From the NCBI GenBank assembly GCA_030603495.1, contig JAUVXR010000011.1, positions 11,310-75,309 on the forward strand: 64,000 bases of DNA, written 5' to 3'. A model generated the notes under the pieces. It did no database searches, was not told where the DNA came from, and worked only from the letters and a program-made list of their open reading frames with translations. Source of the stretch: a bacterium (GTDB lineage: Bacteria > Armatimonadota > Zipacnadia > Zipacnadales > Zipacnadaceae). Shown here in pieces: positions 34,869-43,252 of this stretch. The position numbers and the translations under genes were made by a program. Every line of letters begins with the position of its first letter. Within the stretch, counting starts at the first letter, position 1.

Positions 34869-34896
34869 CAGGCGGAGAGGTTTAACTCTCCGCCTG
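34869..34896 (-). terminator. Terminator of the cold-shock gene
   Basis: An 11-bp stem (CAGGCGGAGAG with CTCTCCGCCTG) with a 6-base loop lies about 50 bases after the csp stop codon on the minus strand. The following bases (TTGCGTG) form only a weak T-tract. Confidence 0.65.
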
Positions 34897-34948
34897 TGCT
34901 ATGTTCAGTGTGTCCACACGTTTTCACGTTGGGCACGAGCGGCTTGGT

Positions 34949-35164
34949 TTAGGCCGACGCCGATTGAACAACAGTCACGTTTTCGGCGCGGGGCCCCTTG
35001 GCGTCCTGAACGAGGTTGAACTCAACGCTGTCACCCTCGTTCAATGTCCGGTATCCGTCACCTTCGATGGCGGAGAAATGTACAAATGCATCTTCGCCAT
35101 CCTCGGTCTCGACAAAGCCAAAGCCCTTAGAATCATTGAACCACTTTATCTTACCTACTGACAT
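34949..35164 (-). CDS. csp: Cold-shock domain protein (CspA family)
   Basis: A 71-residue single-domain OB-fold protein that binds single-stranded RNA and [16 protein letters not shown] (RNP1) and [10 protein letters not shown] (RNP2) are both intact. The reading frame is open further upstream, but AAGGAGGTG lies eight bases before the ATG at 35164. It has its own promoter and a long 5' leader, the layout used for cold-induced translation control in E. coli cspA. Confidence 0.95.
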   Translation of the reverse strand: MSVGKIKWFNDSKGFGFVETEDGEDAFVHFSAIEGDGYRTLNEGDSVEFNLVQDAKGPRAENVTVVQSASA

Positions 35165-35346
35165 TACGAAGCACCTCCTTATTCCAATATCGGCTATGTA
35201 ACGCCCAGTAGCCAAACTTGGAAGAGGTGCCTCTTCTTAGCCAAGCAACCAGCTTTCACTCTAGCCTTCAATACATAACTGCGCTTGGTCACACCAAGCT
35301 GCAGCAACTGTACATTAGCATATTTCATTGCATTAGTCAAGCAACC
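35165..35346 (-). promoter_or_regulatory. csp promoter and long 5' leader
   Basis: On the minus strand, TTGACT (35335-35340) and TAATGT (35312-35317) are 17 bases apart, giving a leader of about 140 bases. It contains two perfect hairpins (GCTTGGT/ACCAAGC at 35283-35299; GAAGAG/CTCTTC at 35221-35236). A 14-base direct repeat, TTAG-(C or T)-CAAGCAACC, occurs at 35237-35250 and 35333-35346. Confidence 0.55.
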
Positions 35347-35520
35347 TTGCCTCTGGAAACGAGTTTAGGGACGGTGTTGGCATTGGGGGGTTCTGGACGT
35401 GTAGAGGGAGGCAAGGTCAGGCGAACAGTCGGGCCCAGGCATGTCGCGCTTCCGTCTCGGGGGAAGATTTCACTGGCAAGCCTGCAGGAAGTCCGTATAT
35501 CCCTAGCCCTTGACATCACC

Positions 35521-35552
35521 TGAGTTCGAAATGGGTCCATGATGGGGAGCCA
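35521..35552. repeat. 32-base direct repeat, copy B
   Basis: Partner of the copy at 34311-34342 (27 of 32 identical, same orientation). It lies in the gap between csp and the Rrf2 gene. No gene is seen in 35347-35652. Confidence 0.6.
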
Positions 35553-35652
35553 CTGGGCTTTTGGGCCGTCCCTGGGGGGTCTGGGCGGTGGCTGTTTGGA
35601 TTGAGGGCGCGTGCACAACCCCGGGGAAGACGACAAATTCTTCTGTGGGGTC

Positions 35653-35697
35653 TTGACAAGAGAACAATAATGTGGTATAGTAGTACCAAAATACCAC
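35653..35697 (+). promoter_or_regulatory. Promoter and candidate operator of the Rrf2-hcp operon
   Basis: TTGACA (35653-35658) and TATAGT (35676-35681) are 17 bases apart. Overlapping the -10 box is GTGGTAT-N12-ATACCAC (35672-35697), a perfect 7-bp inverted repeat, with a nested TGGTA-N6-TACCA (35673-35688). Its position suits repression by the Rrf2 protein encoded next. Confidence 0.7.
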
Positions 35698-35708
35698 TAA
35701 GCATTGTG

Positions 35709-36149
35709 ATGGATATGGCGAACCTGCTCAAAATCTCTGAAGCTGCCTCGCTGGCGCTGCACACTATGGTCTACCTGGCGGCAGACGATGGGCGGCTGGT
35801 TACGACCCACGAGATCGGTGAGGCCCTGCGGGTCTCCGAGGCCCATCTGGCCAAAGTGCTCCAGCGCCTGGCTCGGGTGGGCCTAGTGGACTCCACGCGG
35901 GGGCCGAAGGGAGGCTTCCGCCTGGCCAAAGCGGGCGATAGCATTAGCCTGCTGGAAGTTTACGAGACGATTGAGGGGCCGTTGACCGACACTGTGTGTC
36001 TGCTGGGCGAGCCGGTCTGTCAGGGGGAAAAGTGCATCCTGGGCGGCTTGCTGGAGACGGTCAACCGCCAGGCACGAGAATATCTAGCAGGCACGACTCT
36101 TGCTGACTTGACCGATGTCTATGGAGGGACACAAGATGGAAAGGCTTAG
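35709..36149 (+). CDS. Rrf2-family iron-sulfur transcription regulator
   Basis: About 146 residues from the ATG at 35709 (35715 also possible). The N-terminal winged helix includes SLALHTMVYLAADDGR, TTHEIGEALRVSEAHLAKVLQ and the wing TRGPKGGFRLAK. Three cysteines spaced C-x6-C-x4-C (CLLGEPVCQGEKC) should hold an iron-sulfur cluster, as in NsrR and IscR. It begins an operon with a ferredoxin, a Zn-ribbon protein and Hcp. Hcp is a known NsrR target, so nitric oxide or redox sensing is the likely signal. The ferredoxin gene overlaps its end by 14 bases. Confidence 0.9.
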   Translation: MDMANLLKISEAASLALHTMVYLAADDGRLVTTHEIGEALRVSEAHLAKVLQRLARVGLVDSTRGPKGGFRLAKAGDSISLLEVYETIEGPLTDTVCLLGEPVCQGEKCILGGLLETVNRQAREYLAGTTLADLTDVYGGTQDGKA

Positions 36150-36906
36150 AAAGATAATCAAGATTGATGAGGAGAAGTGCGACGGCTGTGGGCAGTGCGT
36201 GCCGGCGTGCGTCGAAGGAGCAATCCAGATCATTGACGGCAAGGCGCGCCTGGTCCGGGAGGACTACTGTGATGGGCTGGGGGCGTGCCTGGGCGAATGT
36301 CCTCAAGGAGCGATAACCATAGAGGAGCGAGAGGCCGAGGAGTTCGACGAAGCGGCGGTCGAGCGTCATCTGGCGGAGCACGTAGCAGACGAGGCGTCCC
36401 CAGCTTGTGCCGCTGCGCCCGCTACGGGGTGTCCCGGGGCGGTGGCCTTTGCGCTGGACCAGCCTGCGGCGGCCGAGCCGGCCGTCGCAGCCCCGGAGGA
36501 TGGCCCATCGCCGTCTCGGCTGGGCAACTGGCCAGTGCAGCTTAGCCTGGTTCCTGTGCAGGCTCCTTATTTCCAGGGAGCCCGGCTGCTGATTGCTGCG
36601 GACTGTGTGCCCTTCGCCTTCGCTGACTTTCACCAGCGTTTCCTGGCAGGGCGCGTGCTTCTGGTGGGCTGCCCCAAGCTGGATGATGCGGAGCTGTACC
36701 GGCAGAAGCTGGCCGAGATCTTCGCGACGAACGACATCAAGTCGGTGGACATACTGCACATGGAAGTACCGTGCTGTTTCGGACTGGTGCGGTTGGTACA
36801 GTTAGCTCTGCAGGACTCGGGCAAGCAAATACCGGCCAGCGTGACCAAGGTCGGGGTCCGCGGTGAGATTCTGGAAACCGGCCGGCTTGGCGATCTGGAG
36901 GCGTAG
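36136..36906 (+). CDS. 4Fe-4S ferredoxin-like protein of the hcp operon
   Basis: About 256 residues from ATG 36136, which has GGAGGG seven bases upstream. Two ferredoxin motifs occupy residues 10-60. The first is canonical (CDGCGQCVPAC). The second lacks its second cysteine (CDGLGACLGECP), as in a subgroup of such proteins. After an Ala/Pro linker, the C-terminal 140 residues form an alpha/beta domain with further cysteines (AADCVPFAF, VGCPKLDD, PCCFGLVRL). It probably passes electrons to Hcp or reads the redox state. Found with Rrf2 and Hcp genes in other anaerobes, from memory. Confidence 0.85.
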   Translation: MERLRKIIKIDEEKCDGCGQCVPACVEGAIQIIDGKARLVREDYCDGLGACLGECPQGAITIEEREAEEFDEAAVERHLAEHVADEASPACAAAPATGCPGAVAFALDQPAAAEPAVAAPEDGPSPSRLGNWPVQLSLVPVQAPYFQGARLLIAADCVPFAFADFHQRFLAGRVLLVGCPKLDDAELYRQKLAEIFATNDIKSVDILHMEVPCCFGLVRLVQLALQDSGKQIPASVTKVGVRGEILETGRLGDLEA

Positions 36907-36910
36907 GGCC

Positions 36911-37153
36911 ATGCTGAAGTGCCCAGGACAGGATACTCAATACTGGAAACCTGAAGACATCTTTGACTTGCCTTGCCCAGTGTGCGACACAGCAGTCGAA
37001 TTCCTGAAGACCGACGGACGACGCAAGTGTCCGAACTGCGGATACACCCTCAATAACCCGCGCTTGGAACTGGGCTGTGCTAAGTGGTGCCCGCACGCCG
37101 AACTGTGCCTGGGAGGACATACGCCGCCACCAGGCTCACGACCCAAACCGTGA
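36911..37153 (+). CDS. Small Zn-ribbon protein of the hcp operon
   Basis: An 80-residue protein (ATG 36911, five bases after the ferredoxin gene) with a treble set of cysteine pairs: CPVC, CPNC and CAKWCPHAELC. The first two pairs make a rubredoxin/zinc-ribbon knuckle. It begins MLKCPGQDTQYWKPEDIF, a start I have seen in hcp-linked small proteins. Likely zinc or iron binding; partner unknown. Confidence 0.75.
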   Translation: MLKCPGQDTQYWKPEDIFDLPCPVCDTAVEFLKTDGRRKCPNCGYTLNNPRLELGCAKWCPHAELCLGGHTPPPGSRPKP

Positions 37154-37220
37154 CCAGGTATGCCTGATAGCCATATCAAATAGAAGGCACATTGCCGAAA
37201 ACTAACCGGAGGTGACTCTA

Positions 37221-38873
37221 GTGACTATGTTCTGTTACCAATGTGAACAGACGGCCAAGGGGAGTGGTTGCACTGTAAAGGGAGTATGCGGTAAAGAGCC
37301 GCAAGTTGCAGCGCTGCAAGACTTGCTGATACATGCGACTAAGGGATTGTCCATGTACGCGCACCGGGCCCGAGAATTGGGCGTTCAGAATCGAGATGTT
37401 GACGTTTTCGTCCTGGAGGCTCTATTCTCGACAGTGACCAACGTGGACTTCGATGTCGAGCGTCTGAAGGTGCTGCTGGCGCGGGCGGTGCAGTTGCGTG
37501 CTAAGGCGCAGGAGATGTACGAGGAGGCCTGCCAACAGATGGGGGACACTCCCGAGACACTTTCGGGTCCCGCCTCGTGGGCTCCGGCTGATGACCTGGA
37601 CAGTCTGCTTGAGCAGGCCGAAGAAATTGGCATCGCCCGGCGCAAGGAAGCGCTCGGTGAGGTGGTCGCCGGTCTGCACGAGCTTATCACCTCCGGACTT
37701 AAGGGCGCGGCTGCCTATGCTGACCATGCGCAGATACTGGGCTATGAAGACGATGATGTGTATGCGTCTTTCCATGGAACCTTAGACTTTCTAGCCGGTG
37801 AGCCAACTGATATTGATGAACTCCTCGCTAGAGCGTTGAAAGTCGGGGAGTTGAATCTGAAGGTGATGGCACTGCTGGACGCAGCCAACACCACTACGTA
37901 CGGAGCCCCGGAGCCGACCCCGGTCCGAATCGAGCCGGTTGCCGGCAAGGCGATAGTCGTCTCGGGCCACGATCTGAAGGACTTGGAGGAGTTGCTCAAA
38001 CAGACCGAGGGCACCGGCATCAATGTGTATACGCACGGCGAGATGCTGCCCGCCCACGGATATCCGGGACTAAAGAAGTACAAGCACCTGGTGGGCAACT
38101 ACGGCGGGGCCTGGCAGAACCAGCACAAGGAGTTTGATGTCTTCCCTGGCGCGATCCTGATGACCACCAACTGCATCCAGAAGCCCCGGGACAGTTACCA
38201 GGACAGGATATTCACCAGCGGACTAGTCGCTTGGCCCGGGGTCGTCCACATCGGCGATCGGGGTTTTACTCCCGTCATTGAGGCAGCTCGGGCCGCCGAA
38301 GGGTTTGCAGAAGACGGCTCTGACAGGACTATTCTCGTGGGCTTTGGGCATGAGGCGGTTCTGAATGTGGCTGACCAGGTTATCGAGGCGGTCAAGAGTG
38401 GGGCTATCCGGCACTTTTTCCTCATCGGCGGCTGCGATGGGGCCAAGCCCGGCCGCAACTACTACACCGAGCTTGCCCAGGCTGTTCCGGACGACTGCGT
38501 GATATTGACTTTGGCCTGTGGCAAGTACCGCTTCAACAAGCTGGAGTTCGGGGACATTGGTGGTATTCCTCGCCTGCTGGACGTCGGGCAGTGCAACGAC
38601 GCCCATTCGGCGATTCAGATTGCCTTGGCACTGGCCACGGCCTTTGATTGTGGAGTCAATGATCTGCCGCTGTCGCTAATCGTCTCCTGGTATGAGCAGA
38701 AGGCCGTGGCGATTCTGCTCAGCCTGTTGCACCTGGGCATAAAGAATATTCGCCTGGGCCCGACGCTGCCGGCCTTTGTCACGCCACCGGTGCTGGAGGT
38801 GCTCAGCGAGAAGTTCAACATCGTGTCCATCACAACCCCCCAGGAGGATTTGCAGGCTATACTGGGGGAGTGA
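37221..38873 (+). CDS. hcp: Hybrid cluster protein (hydroxylamine/NO reductase type)
   Basis: Hcp carries a 4Fe-4S cluster and a hybrid Fe-S-O cluster and reduces nitric oxide or hydroxylamine in anaerobes. The N-terminal cysteines are spaced C-x2-C-x8-C-x5-C (CYQC to CTVKGVC), the class I pattern of strict anaerobes, and the length of about 550 residues fits class I. Hybrid-cluster ligands lie in the second half, for instance ILTLACGKYRF and VGQCND. The start is GTG 37221 with GGAGG eight bases upstream; GTG 37212 lies inside the ribosome site. Confidence 0.95.
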   Translation: MTMFCYQCEQTAKGSGCTVKGVCGKEPQVAALQDLLIHATKGLSMYAHRARELGVQNRDVDVFVLEALFSTVTNVDFDVERLKVLLARAVQLRAKAQEMYEEACQQMGDTPETLSGPASWAPADDLDSLLEQAEEIGIARRKEALGEVVAGLHELITSGLKGAAAYADHAQILGYEDDDVYASFHGTLDFLAGEPTDIDELLARALKVGELNLKVMALLDAANTTTYGAPEPTPVRIEPVAGKAIVVSGHDLKDLEELLKQTEGTGINVYTHGEMLPAHGYPGLKKYKHLVGNYGGAWQNQHKEFDVFPGAILMTTNCIQKPRDSYQDRIFTSGLVAWPGVVHIGDRGFTPVIEAARAAEGFAEDGSDRTILVGFGHEAVLNVADQVIEAVKSGAIRHFFLIGGCDGAKPGRNYYTELAQAVPDDCVILTLACGKYRFNKLEFGDIGGIPRLLDVGQCNDAHSAIQIALALATAFDCGVNDLPLSLIVSWYEQKAVAILLSLLHLGIKNIRLGPTLPAFVTPPVLEVLSEKFNIVSITTPQEDLQAILGE

Positions 38874-38915
38874 AGTCTGCGCCCCGAAGATCGACATTGA
38901 GGAGGATGGATACGG

Positions 38916-41315
38916 ATGACTGAGCAATCCGTGACCTTGGAGATTACCGGTATGAACTGTGCGGCTTGCGCGCAGACGATTGAGAAGTTCCTGCGTCGCG
39001 TGCCTGGGGTTGTTGAGGCGAATGTCAACTTCGCTGCTGAGACGGCGCGAGTCACCTTCGACCCGCAGCAGGTAGGAGCCCCGCTACTCATTAAGGCAGT
39101 GGACGATGCAGGCTATGGCGCACGCGTACAAGGCCGACGGCCGCAGCGAGTGCGTCTGCGCATTGGCGACATGACCTGTGCCTCTTGCGTCCAGCGCATC
39201 GAACGCCGCCTCAAGAATGCTCCCGGTGTCATCTCGGCGACAGTCAACCTGGCTGCTGAGAGCGCCGATGTGACGTTCGACCCCGCGCAAACCGGCATCA
39301 AGCAGCTTATCGCCGTGGTACAGGATACTGGTTACACCGCCGAAACTGCGGGCGAGCAACCTCAGGACGAGCAGGAACAAGCGCGTGCCGCTGAAATCCG
39401 CCGCCAGGGACGGCTGTTTGTCCTAGGAGCGGTGGTCAGTGTTCCGTTATTCATCCTCAGTGTGTGGTTTGAGTTCCCGAGCAGGCTCTATGTGCTGTTT
39501 GCTATGGCTACGGTTGTTCAGATCATGCTGGGCTGGCAGTATTATCGCAACTCTTATCGGGCGCTGAAGCACGGCAGCGCTAATATGGACGTGCTCGTTG
39601 CCATGGGCTCCTCGGCTGCCTATCTATACAGCGTCTATGTCACATTCCTTGTCCAGGACCAGGTGGACGTCTACTACGACACGGGTGCTGTCATCCTTAC
39701 ACTCATCACTCTGGGGCGCTTCCTGGAGGCGCGCGCCAAGGGTCGCACCTCCGCGGCAATCCGCAAGCTGATGCAACTGGCCCCGGTCCAGGCCTCGGTA
39801 GTCCGCGATGGGGAAGAGGTCAAAGTTTCGCTTCAGCAAGTCGAGGTGGGCGACCTAATCGTGGTTCGGCCCGGAGAGAAGATTGCGGTTGATGGCGAGG
39901 TGGTCGAGGGTCACTCCACAGTGGACGAGTCGATGATAACCGGTGAGAGTATCCCTGTGGATAAGGCTGCCGGCGATGGAGTTATTGGCGGCACTATCAA
40001 CAAGACCGGCACATTCAAGTTCCAGGCCACCCGCGTAGGCAGCGAGACGGCCCTGCAGCAAATCATACGTCTAGTCCAGGAAGCGCAGGGCACCAAGCCG
40101 CCTATCCAGCGGCTGGCCGATACGGTTGCCGCCTACTTTGTGCCGGCGGTCATTGCTATTGCCCTCCTGACTTTCCTCGGCTGGCTGCTGGCGGGAGTCG
40201 GTTTGGCACATGCTCTGATCCCCGCGGTGGCCGTGCTGGTGATTGCCTGTCCCTGTGCTCTGGGACTGGCCACACCGACGGCAGTGATGGTAGGCACCGG
40301 CTTGGGCGCGGACTACGGGATTCTCATCAAGCAGGCTAGCGCTCTAGAGATGGTGGGCCGCCTCGATACTATCCTTTTCGACAAAACCGGCACCCTTACC
40401 CGCGGGCAGCCCGAAGTCACTGAGTTGCGCACACTAACCGATGATCTCTCGACCGATGACTTGCTGCGCCTCGCCGCAGCAGTCGAGAATCCTTCGGAAC
40501 ACCCCCTGGGCCAGGCGATTGTGGCCCGGGCCAAACAGACCAACCTGGAGATTGCCGCAGTGGATGACTTTGAGGCGCTGGCGGGCCGGGGGGTGCGCGC
40601 GACGGTAGACGGGCAGCAGATTCTGGTGGGCAGCAACGGGCTGATGCACGAAGCGGGCGTGGATGTCTCTTCTGCGCAGGAAGCTAAGAGCAGCCTGGAA
40701 CAGCAGGGCAACACAACCCTGCTGGTGGCAAGAGACGGCCAGCTGGTCGGACTGGTAGCTCTGGCTGACACGCTCAAACCGGGAGCGATGCGGGCCGTCT
40801 CCCGTCTGCAACAGATGGGCCTGGATACCTATCTCATCACGGGCGACAATCGGCGTACCGGCGAAGCTATCGGCCAGCAGTTGGGTATGGACAACGTGCT
40901 TGCCGAAGTCCTGCCCGAGCAGAAGAGAGACCAGGTGAAACAGCTTCAGCAGCAGGGCCACCGCGTCGCGATGGTGGGCGACGGCATCAACGACGCGCCG
41001 GCGCTGGCGCAGGCCGACGTGGGGATTGCACTGGGCACCGGCACAGATGTAGCGATGGAGGCGGGAGAGATCACGCTGGTCAGCGGCGATCCGCTGGGCG
41101 TAGTGCGCGCTATACTGCTGAGCCGCCGGACTCTGACTCATATCAAGCAGAATCTGTTCCTGGCGTTCTTCTACAACATTGCCGCTATCCCATTGGCCGC
41201 CGCGGGTCTGCTGAATCCGATGATTGCCGCCGCCGCGATGGCGGCCTCCTCGGTGTCTGTGGTATCCAATTCGCTGCGCCTGCGCCGCTACTCCCCGATT
41301 AAGGGCGAAGGATAG
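38916..41315 (+). CDS. copA: Copper-exporting P-type ATPase
   Basis: A 799-residue P1B-type ATPase that exports Cu(I) from the cytoplasm. Two N-terminal heavy-metal domains have GMNCAAC (about residue 14) and DMTCASC (about 87). The membrane channel contains the CPC metal site ([12 protein letters not shown]). DKTGTLT holds the phosphorylated aspartate, HP (SEHPLGQAI) binds nucleotide, and [10 protein letters not shown] closes the hinge. The ATG has AGGAGGA upstream. It follows hcp after 42 bases and may be co-transcribed. The ArsR gene downstream runs in the opposite direction. Confidence 0.95.
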   Translation: MTEQSVTLEITGMNCAACAQTIEKFLRRVPGVVEANVNFAAETARVTFDPQQVGAPLLIKAVDDAGYGARVQGRRPQRVRLRIGDMTCASCVQRIERRLKNAPGVISATVNLAAESADVTFDPAQTGIKQLIAVVQDTGYTAETAGEQPQDEQEQARAAEIRRQGRLFVLGAVVSVPLFILSVWFEFPSRLYVLFAMATVVQIMLGWQYYRNSYRALKHGSANMDVLVAMGSSAAYLYSVYVTFLVQDQVDVYYDTGAVILTLITLGRFLEARAKGRTSAAIRKLMQLAPVQASVVRDGEEVKVSLQQVEVGDLIVVRPGEKIAVDGEVVEGHSTVDESMITGESIPVDKAAGDGVIGGTINKTGTFKFQATRVGSETALQQIIRLVQEAQGTKPPIQRLADTVAAYFVPAVIAIALLTFLGWLLAGVGLAHALIPAVAVLVIACPCALGLATPTAVMVGTGLGADYGILIKQASALEMVGRLDTILFDKTGTLTRGQPEVTELRTLTDDLSTDDLLRLAAAVENPSEHPLGQAIVARAKQTNLEIAAVDDFEALAGRGVRATVDGQQILVGSNGLMHEAGVDVSSAQEAKSSLEQQGNTTLLVARDGQLVGLVALADTLKPGAMRAVSRLQQMGLDTYLITGDNRRTGEAIGQQLGMDNVLAEVLPEQKRDQVKQLQQQGHRVAMVGDGINDAPALAQADVGIALGTGTDVAMEAGEITLVSGDPLGVVRAILLSRRTLTHIKQNLFLAFFYNIAAIPLAAAGLLNPMIAAAAMAASSVSVVSNSLRLRRYSPIKGEG

Positions 41316-41349
41316 AGGTCATCCGGCTGCAGAAAGCAAAAAAAGGCGA

Positions 41350-41378
41350 CTGGGGCCCCTCATTGAGCTGGGCCCCAG
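41350..41378 (-). terminator. Terminator between copA and the ArsR operon
   Basis: CTGGGGCCC and GGGCCCCAG form a 9-bp stem. Read leftward, the hairpin is followed by TCGCC and then seven Ts, a proper intrinsic terminator for the ArsR-peptide operon. Rightward there is no T-tract, so copA termination is less sure. Confidence 0.8.
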
Positions 41379-41390
41379 CCGCGAATACTG

Positions 41391-41513
41391 CTACCGGCAA
41401 CACGACTTCTTTGGCTTTTCCTCTTCACAACACGTCTCTGCCTTTTTCTCTTCGCACGTCTTCTTCTCTTCGCACGTCTCTTCCTTCTTGGGTGCGCAGC
41501 ACTCCTTACACAT
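41391..41513 (-). CDS. 40-residue cysteine-rich peptide, metallothionein-like
   Basis: The frame is short but has a perfect ribosome site (AAGGAGGTG, seven bases before the ATG at 41513). The peptide has nine cysteines (positions 2, 5, 6, 14, 20, 28, 29, 38, 39), arranged in C-x2-CC and CC pairs, in a background of Lys and Glu with almost no hydrophobic residues. It should therefore not fold without metal. It lies 43 bases after an ArsR-family regulator gene on the same strand and before a terminator, next to copA. Likely a metal-binding buffer or chaperone induced by the metal. No homology to a named metallothionein family is claimed. Confidence 0.75.
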   Translation of the reverse strand: MCKECCAPKKEETCEEKKTCEEKKAETCCEEEKPKKSCCR

Positions 41514-41556
41514 CTGTGTCACCTCCTTATAGGGAATCGGCAATGATTCCACGGAA

Positions 41557-41880
41557 TTAGTCGCTGACCATCAACTCCAGGGTCTCACTGTTGCTCAGGC
41601 ACTGGGTCTTGAGGATTTCGTCGAGCAACTCAAGCATCTGATTAACGGTTTCGTCGGCAATAGTGTAGTAGACTCGCGTGCCCTCTTTGCGCGTCGCGAC
41701 CAGTCCGCTGGCGCGCAGAGTATTCAGGTGGCACGATATAGTAGACTGATTCATGCCCAGGGTGCCAGCCATCTCGCAAACTGTCATCTCCCCGTCGCTA
41801 AGCAGATCCAAAATGTGCAACCTGGTATGCGAAGCAAGAGCTTTCAGAACGCCGACCCTAAGTTGGTGAACGCACTTGAT
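41557..41880 (-). CDS. ArsR/SmtB-family metal-responsive repressor
   Basis: The core (LKALASHTRLHILDLL, EMAGTLGMNQSTISCHLNTLRASGLV, TRVYYTI) is a standard ArsR winged helix. Cysteines that could sense metal lie in KCVHQL, TVCEMA and TQC. The only usual start codon in frame is TTG at 41820, which would remove the first helix and one cysteine. The family-like sequence continues upstream to an ATC at 41880, behind AGGTAGGGG, and then meets a stop. Either a rare ATC start or a one-base error or frameshift is present. Promoter and operator lie upstream; the Cys-rich peptide gene follows. Confidence 0.85.
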   Translation of the reverse strand: MKCVHQLRVGVLKALASHTRLHILDLLSDGEMTVCEMAGTLGMNQSTISCHLNTLRASGLVATRKEGTRVYYTIADETVNQMLELLDEILKTQCLSNSETLELMVSD

Positions 41881-41906
41881 GGTGATCCCCTACCTTTTGC
41901 GCAAAC

Positions 41907-41961
41907 ATTGTAATATTGCAATAGCTAAATGTATTGTATCACAATGCCTGACCTCTGTCAA
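41907..41961 (-). promoter_or_regulatory. Promoter and operator of the ArsR-peptide operon
   Basis: On the minus strand, TTGACA (41956-41961) and TACAAT (41933-41938) are 17 bases apart. At the predicted transcript start lies ATTGTAATATTGCAAT (41907-41922), a 16-base palindrome with one mismatched pair, like ArsR/SmtB operators. Binding there would block transcription. Confidence 0.75.
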
Positions 41962-41980
41962 TACCGATCGTTGTTCTTTC

Positions 41981-42595
41981 TCACGCGAGGGTGGTAGCGG
42001 CAACCGCAGCCAGGCGGGCGGCGACATCGTCCCAGTTGATTACGTCGAAGAAGCCTGCGGTGAACTCGGGACGGCGGTTCTGGTACTGCAGGTAGTAGGC
42101 GTGCTCCCAGACGTCCAGAACGAGAATGGGAGTTACTCCCCACTGGGCCAGATTCTGGTGCTTCTCGGCCTGCAGAATTACCAATTGTGAACCTAAGGGC
42201 TGCCACGCCAGTACACCCCACCCCGACCCTTGGACGCTGTTGGTCGCGGCGAGAAACTGGGCCTTGAAGGTAGCGAAAGAACCGAAGTCTTTCTCGATTT
42301 GGGCGGCCAGTTCGCACGTGGGTTCGCCTCCGCCATCCGGACTCATGTTCTGCCAGAACAGACTATGCAACAGATGGCCGGAGTAGTTGAAGGCCAACGC
42401 GTCGCACAAGCCTCGAATAGCCGAGAAATCTCCCGACTGCTGAGCGGCTTTTATCTTCTCCTCCGCCTCATTGAGGCCCTTAACATACCCCGCGTGGTGC
42501 TTGTCGTGATGCAGATGCATCGTCTCTTCATTCAGAAACGGCTCCAGGGCATCATAAGCATACGGCAGGTCAGGTAGTTGGTGTGCCATAGTCAT
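41981..42595 (-). CDS. sodB: Iron/manganese superoxide dismutase
   Basis: A 204-residue cytoplasmic superoxide dismutase. The metal ligands are visible as His in HHDKHHAGYVKGLN, His in NYSGHLLHSLFW, and Asp and His in LDVWEHAYYLQY. An insert-free core typical of the Fe/Mn family surrounds them. Metal choice cannot be settled by eye. AAGGGGG lies before two close ATGs (42595 and 42589). It is the last gene of a leftward run of oxygen-defence genes. Confidence 0.95.
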   Translation of the reverse strand: MTMAHQLPDLPYAYDALEPFLNEETMHLHHDKHHAGYVKGLNEAEEKIKAAQQSGDFSAIRGLCDALAFNYSGHLLHSLFWQNMSPDGGGEPTCELAAQIEKDFGSFATFKAQFLAATNSVQGSGWGVLAWQPLGSQLVILQAEKHQNLAQWGVTPILVLDVWEHAYYLQYQNRRPEFTAGFFDVINWDDVAARLAAVAATTLA

Positions 42596-42673
42596 AGCCC
42601 CCTTCGTAGGTTTGGCCTACACGCAGTTCCACCTGGCTCCGGACTGTACCATCCGAACAGCTCTTGACCGTGT

Positions 42674-43207
42674 TTACTCCGTGTCGTCGGCGTGGATATC
42701 CAGATGATCAGTCTCAATCTCTACTAATGCCCCAAAGAACTCTTGCATCCGCGGCTCGGTGGCCTCGTCGCGGAATCTGGCGTAGGCCTGGATAGCGCGG
42801 TCTTCCCGCTCGTACCCCTCGCGCGAGTTCTCCACCCCGTCGGCGCTGCAAGTGGCCGGCGATAGCTCGGGCTTGTCTATCTTCAGGGACTTGCAGATAG
42901 CCGAGGCGTGTTCGGCTTCCACCTTCATCAAGCACTTGAACTTGGCCAGCATATACTCGTCGCCAGCCGCTGCTGCTTCGTCCCGCGCACAGGCATAGAA
43001 AGCAGCATTACCCATCTCTAGGTCCAGAGCCGCTTCCAAGTTCTCCTGCGAAACCTCAGAGAGGGCCACATCAAACTCGCCGCTGTCCCAGTCGTGCGCA
43101 TCAATGATGTACTTGGCCTCCGCCCCGCAGAAGGGACAATGAGTCAGCGGGCTTTCCCCAATATACGGGTCCCCACATATTCGGCATCGAAATACCTTCA
43201 CTCTCAT
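42674..43207 (-). CDS. Reverse rubrerythrin
   Basis: The 177-residue protein has the domains of rubrerythrin in the opposite order. A rubredoxin-like CRIC-x12-CPFC region comes at residues 8-25, then a ferritin-like four-helix domain with diiron ligands (ENLEAALDLEMGNAAFY, EAEHASAI, EDRAIQAYARF, EIETDHLDI). Reverse rubrerythrins reduce peroxide and oxygen in anaerobes such as Clostridium. It lies between the SOD gene and a second ferritin-like gene, with short gaps that suit one operon. Confidence 0.9.
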   Translation of the reverse strand: MRVKVFRCRICGDPYIGESPLTHCPFCGAEAKYIIDAHDWDSGEFDVALSEVSQENLEAALDLEMGNAAFYACARDEAAAAGDEYMLAKFKCLMKVEAEHASAICKSLKIDKPELSPATCSADGVENSREGYEREDRAIQAYARFRDEATEPRMQEFFGALVEIETDHLDIHADDTE

Positions 43208-43252
43208 AGTCAGCTTCTTTCTTTGCGCTGGTTAGGTAGGATTCGCCCGATG

